DNA from: Candidatus Krumholzibacteriia bacterium
Lineage (GTDB): Bacteria; Krumholzibacteriota; Krumholzibacteriia; JAJRXK01
DNA: 37,253 nucleotides
Reading direction: 5' to 3'
NCBI GenBank assembly: GCA_035268685.1
Contig: DATFKK010000022.1
Coordinates: 1-37,253 of the forward strand
The notes under the pieces are model-generated. The model saw nothing but the letters and a program-made list of their open reading frames with translations. It was not told the origin of the DNA and searched no databases. Positions within the stretch are counted from its first letter, which is position 1. Every line of letters begins with the position of its first letter. Shown here in pieces: positions 24,852 to 32,716 of the stretch. The translations under genes were made by a program, and so were the position numbers.

Positions 24852-27800
24852 TCAGCCCTCCCCGTTGGCGGCCTGCAGACGCGCGGCCGGGTCACCGCGC
24901 TGCGCCTCGCGGTCGCGGGCAATGTCCTCGAGTGCGGCGATCGGATCGGCCTTGTCGAGCTGTTCGAAGCTGACCGACACGAGGCGACTGACGCCGTGCT
25001 CCTCCATGGTCACGCCGTAGAGGTGATCCGCCGACTCCATCGTCAGCTTGTTGTGCGTGATCACGATGAACTGCGTGCGCTCGGAGAAACGCTCGAGCAG
25101 CCGCACGAAGCGACCCACGTTCATGTCGTCGAGCGGGGCGTCGACCTCGTCGAGCAGACAGAACGGACTCGGCTTGATCAGATAGACCGCGAACAGCAAG
25201 GCGATCGCGGTGAGCGCGCGCTCGCCACCCGACAGCAGACTGACGCTGTCGATACGCTTGCCCGTGGGCCGTGCCACGACCTCGATCTCGCCCTCGAGTG
25301 GGTCGTCGGCGCGATGCAACACGAGATCGGACTCGCCGCCCTGGAAGAGGGTCGCGAAGATCTCCTTGAAGTTCGCGCGCACCTGCTCGTAGGTCTCGCG
25401 GAAGAGATTGCGTGCCGTGCGGTTGATGCGGTCGATGGCCTGGAGCAGATCTTCCTTGCTCTGCAGCAGGTCGTCGCGCTGCTTCTCGAGGAACTCCAGG
25501 CGTTCCTTCTTCTCGTCGTACTCCTCGAGCGCGACGAAGTTGACCGGACCGATCTGGTCGAGCTTGCGCTGCCGCTCGGCGAGCATCTCCTCGACCTGGT
25601 CCATCTGCACGGTGCCGAGTTCCTTGGCTCCGTCGTCGGCCTCGCGCACCAGCTCCTTCGGCAAGGCTTCCAGATCGAGGGAGACGAAACCCTCCTCGAC
25701 CGTCGTCTGGAACTTCTCGGTGATCCGGTCGGTCACGTTCCGGGTCTGGTACTCGAGTTCCGTGCGGCGTGTCTGCACCTCGTGCAGGGCGTCGCCGCGT
25801 TCGCGGCGTCGTTTCTCCACCGCTCGCAGTGAATCCTGGACCACCTCCACCTCGGCGCGGCGGGTCTCGATCGCTTCCTGGGCCTCGCGTAGGCTCTCCC
25901 GTCGCTCCTCGCGCTCGCGATGCATGCTGGTGACCCGTTCGGCGTTCTCGTCGACCGTGGCCCGCCACGTGATCAGATCCTGGTCCAGCGACGAGTCCTC
26001 GGACTGCAGGCGCTCGATGCGACCACGCAGGTCCTCGGACATGTTGGCCAGTCGCTCGAGGCGGCTGGCCAGCTCGCGGTCGGTGCCACGATCGTGGGTG
26101 AGTTGCAGACGCGCTTCGGACAGCGCCTGCCCCGCGGCGTCGCGCTGTTGCTCGAGATCCTGCACCTGCTCGGTCAACGCGGCGACACGCTGCTCGCTGG
26201 CCTCCTGATCGGCTCCGTGTCGGCCCAGCTCGCGGCGCATTCCGTCGACGCGCTGCATCAGCTCGTCGATCTCGCCGTGCACGCGCGTGCGTCCTTCGAT
26301 CGCGCGTTCGAGCTGTTTGTCCTCGCGCTCGAGCACGCTGCGGCGCGTGGCGAGCTCATGCGTGAGCTCGCCCACCGACTGCTGCACGTGGACGAGGTCG
26401 CGCCGGCACTGCTCCACCCGTTGCCGGGCGGACTCGACCTGGGCCGCAGCTTCGTGCTGCGTGCGCTGGCGCGACGCGACCATCTCGCGCTGCCGCTCGA
26501 CCTCGGTGGCGAGTTCCTCGACCTGGTCCTGCCGGCCGAAGAGCGCGAGCTGACGGCGCGCGCCGGCACCACCGCGCACGAGCCCGTCCTGACGCAGGAA
26601 CAGACCTTCGCGCGACAGGAAGCTGTATCCGTCGCCGGCATGGCGGATGGAAGCCTCGACCGCCTCGTCGTTCGTCTCGACCACGCGCACGCGATCGAGC
26701 CAACGGCGGAGCAGAGGAGACGCCTCTTCCTCGAGCCGCGCGAGATCCAGAGCCGGTCGGCCAGGCAATGAAGGATCGTGGCCGATGCCCTGACCACCCG
26801 CGCCGGTGTCGGCCAGGAAGCTGGCCATCCCCAGGCCTCGCTGCGCCAGGTGATCGGCCAGTTCCCGGGCATCGCGAACGTCGCCCACGAGCAACGCGTC
26901 GGCGTCCTCTCCGAACACGAGCTCGAAGGCGGCCTCGTAGCCGGGTTCGACCTTCAGCCGCTCGGCCATGGCGCCCCGCGTGCGCTCGCGGTGATCGGGA
27001 TCGCGCAGCAGCGCGGCCGCGCCGGCGCGGTAACCCTCGAGCTCGTCGGCGATGCGCGTAGCGATCTCGTGTCGACTCTCGAGACGGGCGAGTTCGTCGG
27101 TCGCCGACTCGCGCTGCTCGCGCGCATGTTGCAGAGCGTCCTCGGCCGCGCCCACGTCCTCCTGGGCCGCCCTCACCGCGCGCTCGACGTCGCTCTGCTC
27201 ACGCGTGGCGGACACCACGCGCGTCTCGAGATCGGCCAGTTCCTCGCGCAGGTTCCGCTTGGAGGTCTCGGCCTCCTGCACGGCGTGGTCGAGGCGCTCG
27301 GCCTCCTCGCGCAGACCCTCGAGGCGCGTCTCCGCGGTGGCGATGTCGCGCTTGTGGTCGGCCTCCTCCTTGAGGAAGCCCAGCGACAACTGCTGCGCCG
27401 CGGCGAGCTGGTTGCGTGCGTCCTCGTACTGCTCGAGCACGGCCCGAGCGCGCTCGTCCAGCTCGCGCACGAAACGCTCCCGCTCCTCGATCGTGGCCGA
27501 GGTCTCGTCGCGTTCCTGGCGGGCCGCGTCGTGCTCGTCGTCGATGTCCTGCAGTCGCGTGCGACTCCGATCGACGTCCTCGGCGATCTCGCTGCGCCGC
27601 CGCGTGGCAGTGTCGATCTTCTCGCGCAGCACCATGAGTTCGCCCTCGATGGCGTTGATCCCCGCCTCGAGTTCGCTCACCGCGTGGGCACGATCGCGAC
27701 GCGTCTGCTCCAGGGCATCGAGCTCGGGGCGCATCGTCTCGAGCGACGCGCTCAGCCGTGCGGCCTCGGCGTCGTCCCCCGCACCCTCGGTGCTCAGGGA

Positions 27801-28547
27801 CTGTTCGCGCTCGGTGAGTTCGTCGATCTGCCGGGCCAGGTCGCGCAGACGATGGTGCGCGCGGATGAGTTCGAGCCCGCGCACCTCGCCGAAGAGCCGC
27901 TGGTGACGCCGGGCCTTGCCGACCTGCCGGGCCAGGCTGCGCACCTGCTTGCCGATCTCCTCGATGATGTCCTCGACGCGCAGCAGGTCGCGCTCGGTGA
28001 GGTCGAGCTTCCGCAGGGCTTCCTTGCGCTTCACCTTGTAGCGCACGATGCCCGAGCCCTCTTCGAGGATGGTGCGGACCTTGTTCTCGTTCGGGTCGAG
28101 GACCTGCCCGACCACCTCCTGCTCGATCACCGAGTAGGCGTTGTTGCCCACGCCCGTGTCGTAGAAGAGGTCGCGGATGTCCTTGAGCCGGCACGGCGTC
28201 TTGTTCAGGAAGTAGTCGCTGTTGCCCGAGCGCGAGACGCGGCGGGTGATCGCCACCTCGTCGTAGGGCACGTTCAGACGCTGCGCGCTGTTGTCGAAGA
28301 CGAGACTGACCTCGGCCATCGACAGGGGCTTGCGCTTGCGCGTGCCCTTGAAGATGACGTCTTCCATCTTCTCGCCGCGGAGCTGTTTGGCGCTCTGTTC
28401 CCCGAGCACCCATCGGACCGCGTCGACCACGTTGCTCTTGCCGCATCCGTTCGGCCCGAGCACGGTGGTGATGCCGTCGCGGAAATCGAGCACGGTCCGG
28501 TCCATGAAGGACTTGAAGCCGATCATCTCGACACGCTTGAGTCGCAT
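24852..28547 (-). CDS. smc: Chromosome segregation protein SMC
   Basis: The protein has 1231 residues and the classic layout. The N-terminal ATPase half has Walker A GPNGCGKSNVVDAVRW at about 32-47. A first long coiled coil runs to about 500 and a hinge spans roughly 510-670 (LKVEPGYEAAFELVFGEDADALLV, SFLSREGLFLRQDGLVRGG). A second coiled coil follows. The C-terminal half has the signature LLSGGERALTA (1104-1114) and Walker B FCLLDEVDAPLDD (1128-1140). It would condense and align the chromosome with ScpA/ScpB, which are not in this window. The ATG at 28547 follows AGGAAGGA, and MRLKRVEMIGFKSF is the normal family start. An 89-bp gap separates it from the SPOR protein gene. Confidence 0.97.
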   Translation of the reverse strand: MRLKRVEMIGFKSFMDRTVLDFRDGITTVLGPNGCGKSNVVDAVRWVLGEQSAKQLRGEKMEDVIFKGTRKRKPLSMAEVSLVFDNSAQRLNVPYDEVAITRRVSRSGNSDYFLNKTPCRLKDIRDLFYDTGVGNNAYSVIEQEVVGQVLDPNENKVRTILEEGSGIVRYKVKRKEALRKLDLTERDLLRVEDIIEEIGKQVRSLARQVGKARRHQRLFGEVRGLELIRAHHRLRDLARQIDELTEREQSLSTEGAGDDAEAARLSASLETMRPELDALEQTRRDRAHAVSELEAGINAIEGELMVLREKIDTATRRRSEIAEDVDRSRTRLQDIDDEHDAARQERDETSATIEERERFVRELDERARAVLEQYEDARNQLAAAQQLSLGFLKEEADHKRDIATAETRLEGLREEAERLDHAVQEAETSKRNLREELADLETRVVSATREQSDVERAVRAAQEDVGAAEDALQHAREQRESATDELARLESRHEIATRIADELEGYRAGAAALLRDPDHRERTRGAMAERLKVEPGYEAAFELVFGEDADALLVGDVRDARELADHLAQRGLGMASFLADTGAGGQGIGHDPSLPGRPALDLARLEEEASPLLRRWLDRVRVVETNDEAVEASIRHAGDGYSFLSREGLFLRQDGLVRGGAGARRQLALFGRQDQVEELATEVERQREMVASRQRTQHEAAAQVESARQRVEQCRRDLVHVQQSVGELTHELATRRSVLEREDKQLERAIEGRTRVHGEIDELMQRVDGMRRELGRHGADQEASEQRVAALTEQVQDLEQQRDAAGQALSEARLQLTHDRGTDRELASRLERLANMSEDLRGRIERLQSEDSSLDQDLITWRATVDENAERVTSMHREREERRESLREAQEAIETRRAEVEVVQDSLRAVEKRRRERGDALHEVQTRRTELEYQTRNVTDRITEKFQTTVEEGFVSLDLEALPKELVREADDGAKELGTVQMDQVEEMLAERQRKLDQIGPVNFVALEEYDEKKERLEFLEKQRDDLLQSKEDLLQAIDRINRTARNLFRETYEQVRANFKEIFATLFQGGESDLVLHRADDPLEGEIEVVARPTGKRIDSVSLLSGGERALTAIALLFAVYLIKPSPFCLLDEVDAPLDDMNVGRFVRLLERFSERTQFIVITHNKLTMESADHLYGVTMEEHGVSRLVSVSFEQLDKADPIAALEDIARDREAQRGDPAARLQAANGEG

Positions 28548-28636
28548 TCGGTTCCTTCCTCACCGCGGGGTCCGGTTCCGGGCCTCATGCCCGTCCTCGG
28601 AGCCGACGCGGCTGCCAGCGAACGGTCCGCCGATCC

Positions 28637-30283
28637 TCAGCGGACGCGGACGACCCCCACCCAGTCGAGATCGAGGATCCCTCCGATGGGTGCTCGGGCC
28701 GCGAGGGCGTCGGCCCGCGAGTCGAAACGACCCACGAGCACTCGGTACCACTGCTCGCCGTCGATCACGGCGCTGCGCACGTCGGGCTGCCAACCGTGCG
28801 CGCTCTCGAGGCGCCGCGCCGCACCACGCGCGGCGGCCTCTTCGGTGAAACTCGCCACGTGCAGCGCATACCCCGGACCGACCGGGCGGGCCATGTCGCG
28901 TTCCCAGTCGGCGAGGCGGGGCTCGGTCTCGACCGGCTCGGGTTCGGGGAATTCGTCCTCGCTTCCGGCCGCCGGCGCCGGCGACTCCACCGACGCGGCG
29001 GGTTCCTCGGCCGCGGCTTCCTCGGCCTCTCCCCCGGCCGGGGGGGTGGGTGGAATCTCGCCTTCGCCCGTCGGCGTGCCGGCCACCGTCTCGTCGCCGC
29101 TCGCGACGGGCTCCTGCTGGGTCTGCGCGGCCGGATCGACCTCCGGGACCTCGTCCTCGACGACCGGCGGTGGCGCGACGGCGACGTCCACGGGAGGCGT
29201 GTCGTCGCGGGACGAGAGCCCCCACCATCCGACGAACGCGACCAGCGCGACGAGAGCGATCACGGCCACCACGCGGAACACCGTCGACGAGCCCCCCGCG
29301 TCGTCGGTCGGCTGTTCGAGCGCGCGTGGCCGCGACTCGGGCCATTCCCCGGCCCCCTGTTCCTCTCCTGTGCCACCGGTCTCCCGGTCGGACGTCGCGG
29401 AGAAGGGCACGGGGCGCTCGGCGGTCTCGTCGGTCGGAGCGTCCGTGGGCTCCGCGAGCGGCTCGGGTTCGTCCGGTCCTTCCGTCACGCCAGGGTGCTC
29501 CGCGGCCTGCCCGGCCTCGACGTCGAACACGTCGTCCACGCGCCGTTCGGCTGCATCCGGTCCAGCGTAGGTCATCAAGCCCGCCACCGGGACGTTGAGT
29601 CCGTGCAGATACTCCAGCAGTTCCTGCAGGCGCTCGCCGAGGCTCCGATCGAGGTGAAGACTGACGATCACCGAGTCGGCGTGCACGAGCAGGGGGTGGA
29701 AGCGGTCGTCGGCGATCCAGGCCGGTGCGAGGATCAGGACCACGTCGGCCTCGCCCCGGACCTGACCCACGAGGCGGAGCAGGTCCTCTTCCTGGAAGAG
29801 TCCCGCGTCGTCGGGCCGGTACGATCCCACGCTCACGAGGTCCACGCCGTCGACCGGGCCGTGGCGACGCACGGCCGACACCGAGGCCCCGTACTGCAGG
29901 ACGTCGACCAGGCCCTCGGCATCGAGATCCCGATCGGAGGCCCAGCGCGACAGTCCGACGTGACGGACGTCGGCATCCACGATCAGAACGCGTTGACCGC
30001 GCTCGGCCATGCGGCGACCCACGAGCACCGCGGTCTGCACGCGGGCGACGGGGTCCTCCTCGACGTCGGTGACCACGGCCACCCGGGCCTCGCCCTCGGC
30101 CGTCGGGTGGAGGTGGTCGACGAAGGCCTTCAACTCGTGGTGACGGACGTCGACGCTCCAGGGATCGCCGCGCTCGACCACCGGCCGCAGCGGGGAGTTC
30201 ACCACGGTGAAGTGACCGTGGCCGCCGTCGAGGTGCTTCAGGCGATCGTCGAGCCAGTTGCGCTCGGGGGAGGCGTCGTCCAT
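28637..30283 (-). CDS. P-loop-like (MinD/BY-kinase-type) protein without Walker A, fused to TM and SPOR domain
   Basis: The 548-residue protein has three parts. Residues 45-255 resemble the MinD/ParA/BY-kinase fold: VAVVTD strand (68-73), VLIVDADVRHVGLSRW (99-114, as in Walker A' of BY-kinases), and GVDLVSVGSYRPDDAGLF. The nucleotide-binding loop is replaced by TDVEEDPVA without the Gly-Lys-Thr/Ser, and the Walker B Asp is absent (VVLILAPAW). An acidic, Pro-rich stretch, a membrane helix (335-356) and a periplasmic Pro/Glu-rich linker follow. The protein ends in a SPOR domain (470-548, GYALHVASFTEE ... YRVLVGRFDSRADA). SPOR domains bind denuded peptidoglycan at division sites. I infer a non-ATPase cytoplasmic sensor or adaptor linked to septal cell wall. 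It begins 5 bp after selA and precedes smc. Confidence 0.85.
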   Translation of the reverse strand: MDDASPERNWLDDRLKHLDGGHGHFTVVNSPLRPVVERGDPWSVDVRHHELKAFVDHLHPTAEGEARVAVVTDVEEDPVARVQTAVLVGRRMAERGQRVLIVDADVRHVGLSRWASDRDLDAEGLVDVLQYGASVSAVRRHGPVDGVDLVSVGSYRPDDAGLFQEEDLLRLVGQVRGEADVVLILAPAWIADDRFHPLLVHADSVIVSLHLDRSLGERLQELLEYLHGLNVPVAGLMTYAGPDAAERRVDDVFDVEAGQAAEHPGVTEGPDEPEPLAEPTDAPTDETAERPVPFSATSDRETGGTGEEQGAGEWPESRPRALEQPTDDAGGSSTVFRVVAVIALVALVAFVGWWGLSSRDDTPPVDVAVAPPPVVEDEVPEVDPAAQTQQEPVASGDETVAGTPTGEGEIPPTPPAGGEAEEAAAEEPAASVESPAPAAGSEDEFPEPEPVETEPRLADWERDMARPVGPGYALHVASFTEEAAARGAARRLESAHGWQPDVRSAVIDGEQWYRVLVGRFDSRADALAARAPIGGILDLDWVGVVRVR

Positions 30284-30288
30284 CGGGG

Positions 30289-31758
30289 TCAGTCTCTTCG
30301 TTCGAGAGCCTTGGAGCCGCGGGCGGGCGAGATCTCCGAGAAGGCCCGCTCCATGCCCGCTGCCAGTTCCTCGAGTTCGTCCTCGCGTACGGAGCGCAGG
30401 TCGAACTCGACGCGATCATCGTCGATCCGCGCGAGGATCGCGGGGTCTCCGCGTCGCAGCGCACGGTGCAGGGCCTCGGCGGCGCGCCCACTGGGCGCGA
30501 CGCACTCGACCTGCGCGCTTTCGACGGGGTGTTCCGCGAAGGACCCACCGCCGATCGAGGCCGTCGATCGGGTGGCGGCGATCCGCCACCCCTCCGGTGT
30601 CCGTGGGGCCAGACGATCGGCCAGCGCGCCAGCGCGCCGGCGGAGCTCGGCCACGGAAGTCCCCAGCGCGTCGAAGAGGGGCAGAGCGGGCTTCGCGCGT
30701 TCCGGGGCTTCGGCGTAGCTGGCGAGGGTCGTCTCCAGCGCGACCAGGGCCATCTTGTCGAGCCGCAGCGCCCGCATGAGCGGGTGCCTGGCCATGCGCT
30801 GGACGAGTTCCTCCCGCCCGACCGCGAGACCCGCCTGGGGACCGCCCAGGAGCTTGTCCCCGCTGAAGGTCACGAGGTCGGCTCCGGCCTCGAGGGACTC
30901 GGCGACCGTCTGCTCCCCCGAGAGCCCGAACTGGCCGTAGTCATACAGGCTTCCGCTCCCCGCGTCAAAGACCAGGTGAGCTCCGCGCTCGCGGCAGATC
31001 GCCGCCAGGTCGGCGAGCGAGGCCTCTTCGTGGAAGCCCTCGATGCGGTAGTTGCTCGGGTGCACCTTCAGCACGAGGTCGCCCTCGGCGACCACCGCGG
31101 CGTAGTCGCGCGCCGAGGTCTTGTTGGTCGTGCCGACCTCGACCACGCGCGCGCCGGTGGTGTGCATGAGTTCGGGCATCCGGAAGCTCCCGCCGATCGC
31201 CACCTGTTCGCCGCGCGACACGATCATCGACCGGCCCCGCGTCGCCAGGGCCCGGACCGCCAACCACAGTGCGGCGGCCCCGTTGTTCACGGCCACTCCG
31301 GCCTCGGCGCCGGTGAGCAGCTGCAGCCACTCGCCCACGCGCGCGTTCCGGCTACCGCGTCGGTTGCTGCCGATGTCGATCTCCAGTGCACACGGCTCAC
31401 CGGCCACACGCCGGACCTCGTCGGCCACGCGCTCGGACAGACGCGCCCGGCCGAGATTCGTGTGCAGGATCACGCCCGTGGCGTTCAGGACGCGCCGCAA
31501 CTTCGGACGGGACAACGACTCCAGGCTCTCACTCAAACGTCTTTCGCAATGCCCGAGAAGGGCCTCCCGCGTGGGCTCGTCCTGTCCGTACCGCCGGGAC
31601 AGACCCCGACCCCGACGCAGAGCGCTCCGCTCTTCGTCCAGGATCCCTCGCGCCAGGTTCACGATCACGTCGCGCCGCCAGTGGCGGAGCAGGCCCTTGA
31701 CGGTGCGACGTTCGAGAAGCGCGTTCAGGGAGGGAAGTCGACGCAGCAGTTCCTGCAT
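30289..31758 (-). CDS. selA: L-seryl-tRNA(Sec) selenium transferase
   Basis: The 489-residue PLP enzyme starts at ATG 31758 (MQELLRRLPSLNALLE, the usual SelA N-terminus). The frame is open another 44 codons upstream, but that part runs through a repeat and the promoter. SelA converts Ser-tRNA(Sec) to selenocysteyl-tRNA(Sec) with selenophosphate. Key segments are RRVLNATGVILHTNLGRA (88-105), NNGAAALWL, HPSNYRIEGF, FDAGSGSLYDY, and SGDKLLGGPQAG, where K302 is the expected PLP lysine. Its presence implies that the organism decodes UGA as selenocysteine, but selB, selC and selD are not in the window. It is the promoter-proximal gene of the nine-gene unit ending with nusB. Confidence 0.96.
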   Translation of the reverse strand: MQELLRRLPSLNALLERRTVKGLLRHWRRDVIVNLARGILDEERSALRRGRGLSRRYGQDEPTREALLGHCERRLSESLESLSRPKLRRVLNATGVILHTNLGRARLSERVADEVRRVAGEPCALEIDIGSNRRGSRNARVGEWLQLLTGAEAGVAVNNGAAALWLAVRALATRGRSMIVSRGEQVAIGGSFRMPELMHTTGARVVEVGTTNKTSARDYAAVVAEGDLVLKVHPSNYRIEGFHEEASLADLAAICRERGAHLVFDAGSGSLYDYGQFGLSGEQTVAESLEAGADLVTFSGDKLLGGPQAGLAVGREELVQRMARHPLMRALRLDKMALVALETTLASYAEAPERAKPALPLFDALGTSVAELRRRAGALADRLAPRTPEGWRIAATRSTASIGGGSFAEHPVESAQVECVAPSGRAAEALHRALRRGDPAILARIDDDRVEFDLRSVREDELEELAAGMERAFSEISPARGSKALERRD

Positions 31759-31773
31759 GGATCGAGGCCACCG

Positions 31774-31825
31774 GTCCGTCGGAGCGAGAGGCCGGAGCTG
31801 GAAGCCGGAACCAGAGGCCGGACCT
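31774..31825 (-). repeat. 13-bp imperfect tandem repeats in the selA leader
   Basis: On the minus strand four adjoining 13-base units lie between the selA promoter and its ATG: AGGTCCGGCCTCT, GGTTCCGGCTTCC, AGCTCCGGCCTCT and a weaker CGCTCCGACGGAC. The first and third differ at one base. The common core is TCCGGC-YTC. Function is unknown. Confidence 0.6.
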
Positions 31826-31861
31826 GGAGGTAGGTCGAGTCCCGGGCCGGTCGGCCGCGGC

Positions 31862-31890
31862 AAGCTAACACACGCCCGACGGGGGGTCAA
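31862..31890 (-). promoter_or_regulatory. Promoter of the selA-nusB unit
   Basis: Reading on the minus strand, TTGACC (31890-31885) is followed by a 17-base spacer and TAGCTT (31867-31862); the -10 is extended (TGTTAGCTT). The -35 matches the consensus at 5/6 positions. The predicted leader to the ATG at 31758 is about 98 bases and contains the 13-bp repeats. Confidence 0.65.
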
Positions 31891-31900
31891 ACGGGCTGCG

Positions 31901-31929
31901 TTGACACCTGCCGACCTGCGGACTAGCTT
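31901..31929 (+). promoter_or_regulatory. Promoter of the tonB-like gene
   Basis: A perfect -35 TTGACA (31901-31906), a 17-base spacer and TAGCTT (31924-31929) precede the GTG at 31967 by about 37 bases. The arrangement mirrors the selA promoter, with only 10 bp between the two -35 elements. Confidence 0.65.
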
Positions 31930-31966
31930 CCAGTTGAACTCGCAACCCCCTGGAACACGGTGAGTT

Positions 31967-32701
31967 GTGGCCGATCACGGCAGACGGGGATCCTACGTGG
32001 GACGGCTGGCGATCGCCACGATCGCAGCCGTTGGTGTCGGGCTCCTGGTGTCGTTGCTCGGCCCCGACGCGAATCCCGACGGCGACTGGTACGTGCACAC
32101 CGGCGTCCAGGGCGAGGTGCGTGTTCTCGATGCGATCGAAGTCGTCCCCGACGAGGATCCGGTGACCATGCGCGAGGCACGGCGCATGGCCGGTGCGACG
32201 CAAGGCGTTCGATCGCCGATCACCGAGAAGGTCGTCAATCCCGACAACCCCACCCCCGTGTCGCCCGAGCAACCCCTCGGGCGTGAAGACGCATCTCCCG
32301 ACGTGATGCGCCGCGTCGATCCCGAGGCCCGCGTCGCGCTGCAGGAAGACGAGTACGTGGAGATGAACCGCCCCTCGCAGCAGAGCGAGGACTTCGTCGT
32401 CCTGCACTCCGTGGAGCCGCGCTATCCACCCGACGCGCCGCCGGCGCTGCGCACCCGCGACGTCGTGGTCCGCGTGAACATGTACGTGGACGAGACCGGT
32501 CACGTCACCCACGCCTACGTCGATCGCAACGAAGGCGGGCCCCGCTTCGAGACGGCGGTGATCGAGGCGGTCACCCAGTGGGTCTACCGCCCGTTCGAAC
32601 ACGAGGGCGAGCCGAGCGGCTTCTGGGACACGATCTACTTCGTGTTCCGTGTGGGCCCCGGTGCGGAGATCCGACCGAACGAACTGCCGATGCGCGGCTG
32701 A
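31967..32701 (+). CDS. TonB-like energy transducer protein
   Basis: The protein has 244 residues from GTG 31967; a second GTG ten codons later (31997) is an alternative start. One membrane helix lies near the N-terminus (about 12-32, GRLAIATIAAVGVGLLVSLLG). A disordered middle with short Pro-containing stretches (NPDNPTPVSPEQP) spans to about 135. The C-terminal TonB-type domain follows: SVEPRYPPDAPPALRTRDVVVRV, DETGHVTHAYVDRNEGGPRFETAVIEAVTQWVYRPF and a final strand. TonB proteins reach across the periplasm to energise outer-membrane receptors with ExbB/ExbD, which are absent here. The usual long (Pro-Lys/Glu) spacer is lacking, so a non-canonical partner or another role is possible. The gene stands alone and converges on the LpoA-like gene with 10 bp between stops. 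Confidence 0.82.
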   Translation: MADHGRRGSYVGRLAIATIAAVGVGLLVSLLGPDANPDGDWYVHTGVQGEVRVLDAIEVVPDEDPVTMREARRMAGATQGVRSPITEKVVNPDNPTPVSPEQPLGREDASPDVMRRVDPEARVALQEDEYVEMNRPSQQSEDFVVLHSVEPRYPPDAPPALRTRDVVVRVNMYVDETGHVTHAYVDRNEGGPRFETAVIEAVTQWVYRPFEHEGEPSGFWDTIYFVFRVGPGAEIRPNELPMRG

Positions 32702-32716
32702 GTCGGCGCCCTCAGC
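32697..32716. terminator. Short hairpin containing both convergent stop codons
   Basis: GCTGAG (32697-32702) pairs with CTCAGC (32711-32716) around an 8-base loop. The stop codons of the tonB-like gene and of the LpoA-like gene both lie in the arms. There is no T-run on either side, so it is at best a weak bidirectional terminator. Confidence 0.3.

Noticed and set aside
31774-31825. CRISPR array
   Set aside because: The units are only 13 bp, directly abutting and without spacers; no cas gene is nearby.
31759-31890. Upstream extension of SelA by 44 codons
   Set aside because: It would start inside the predicted promoter and run through the 13-bp repeats; the normal SelA N-terminus begins at 31758.
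19866-31966. FMN riboswitch controlling the riboflavin genes
   Set aside because: The rib genes are internal to an operon with gaps of 28 bp or less, leaving no room, and the selA leader shows no RFN-type conserved blocks.
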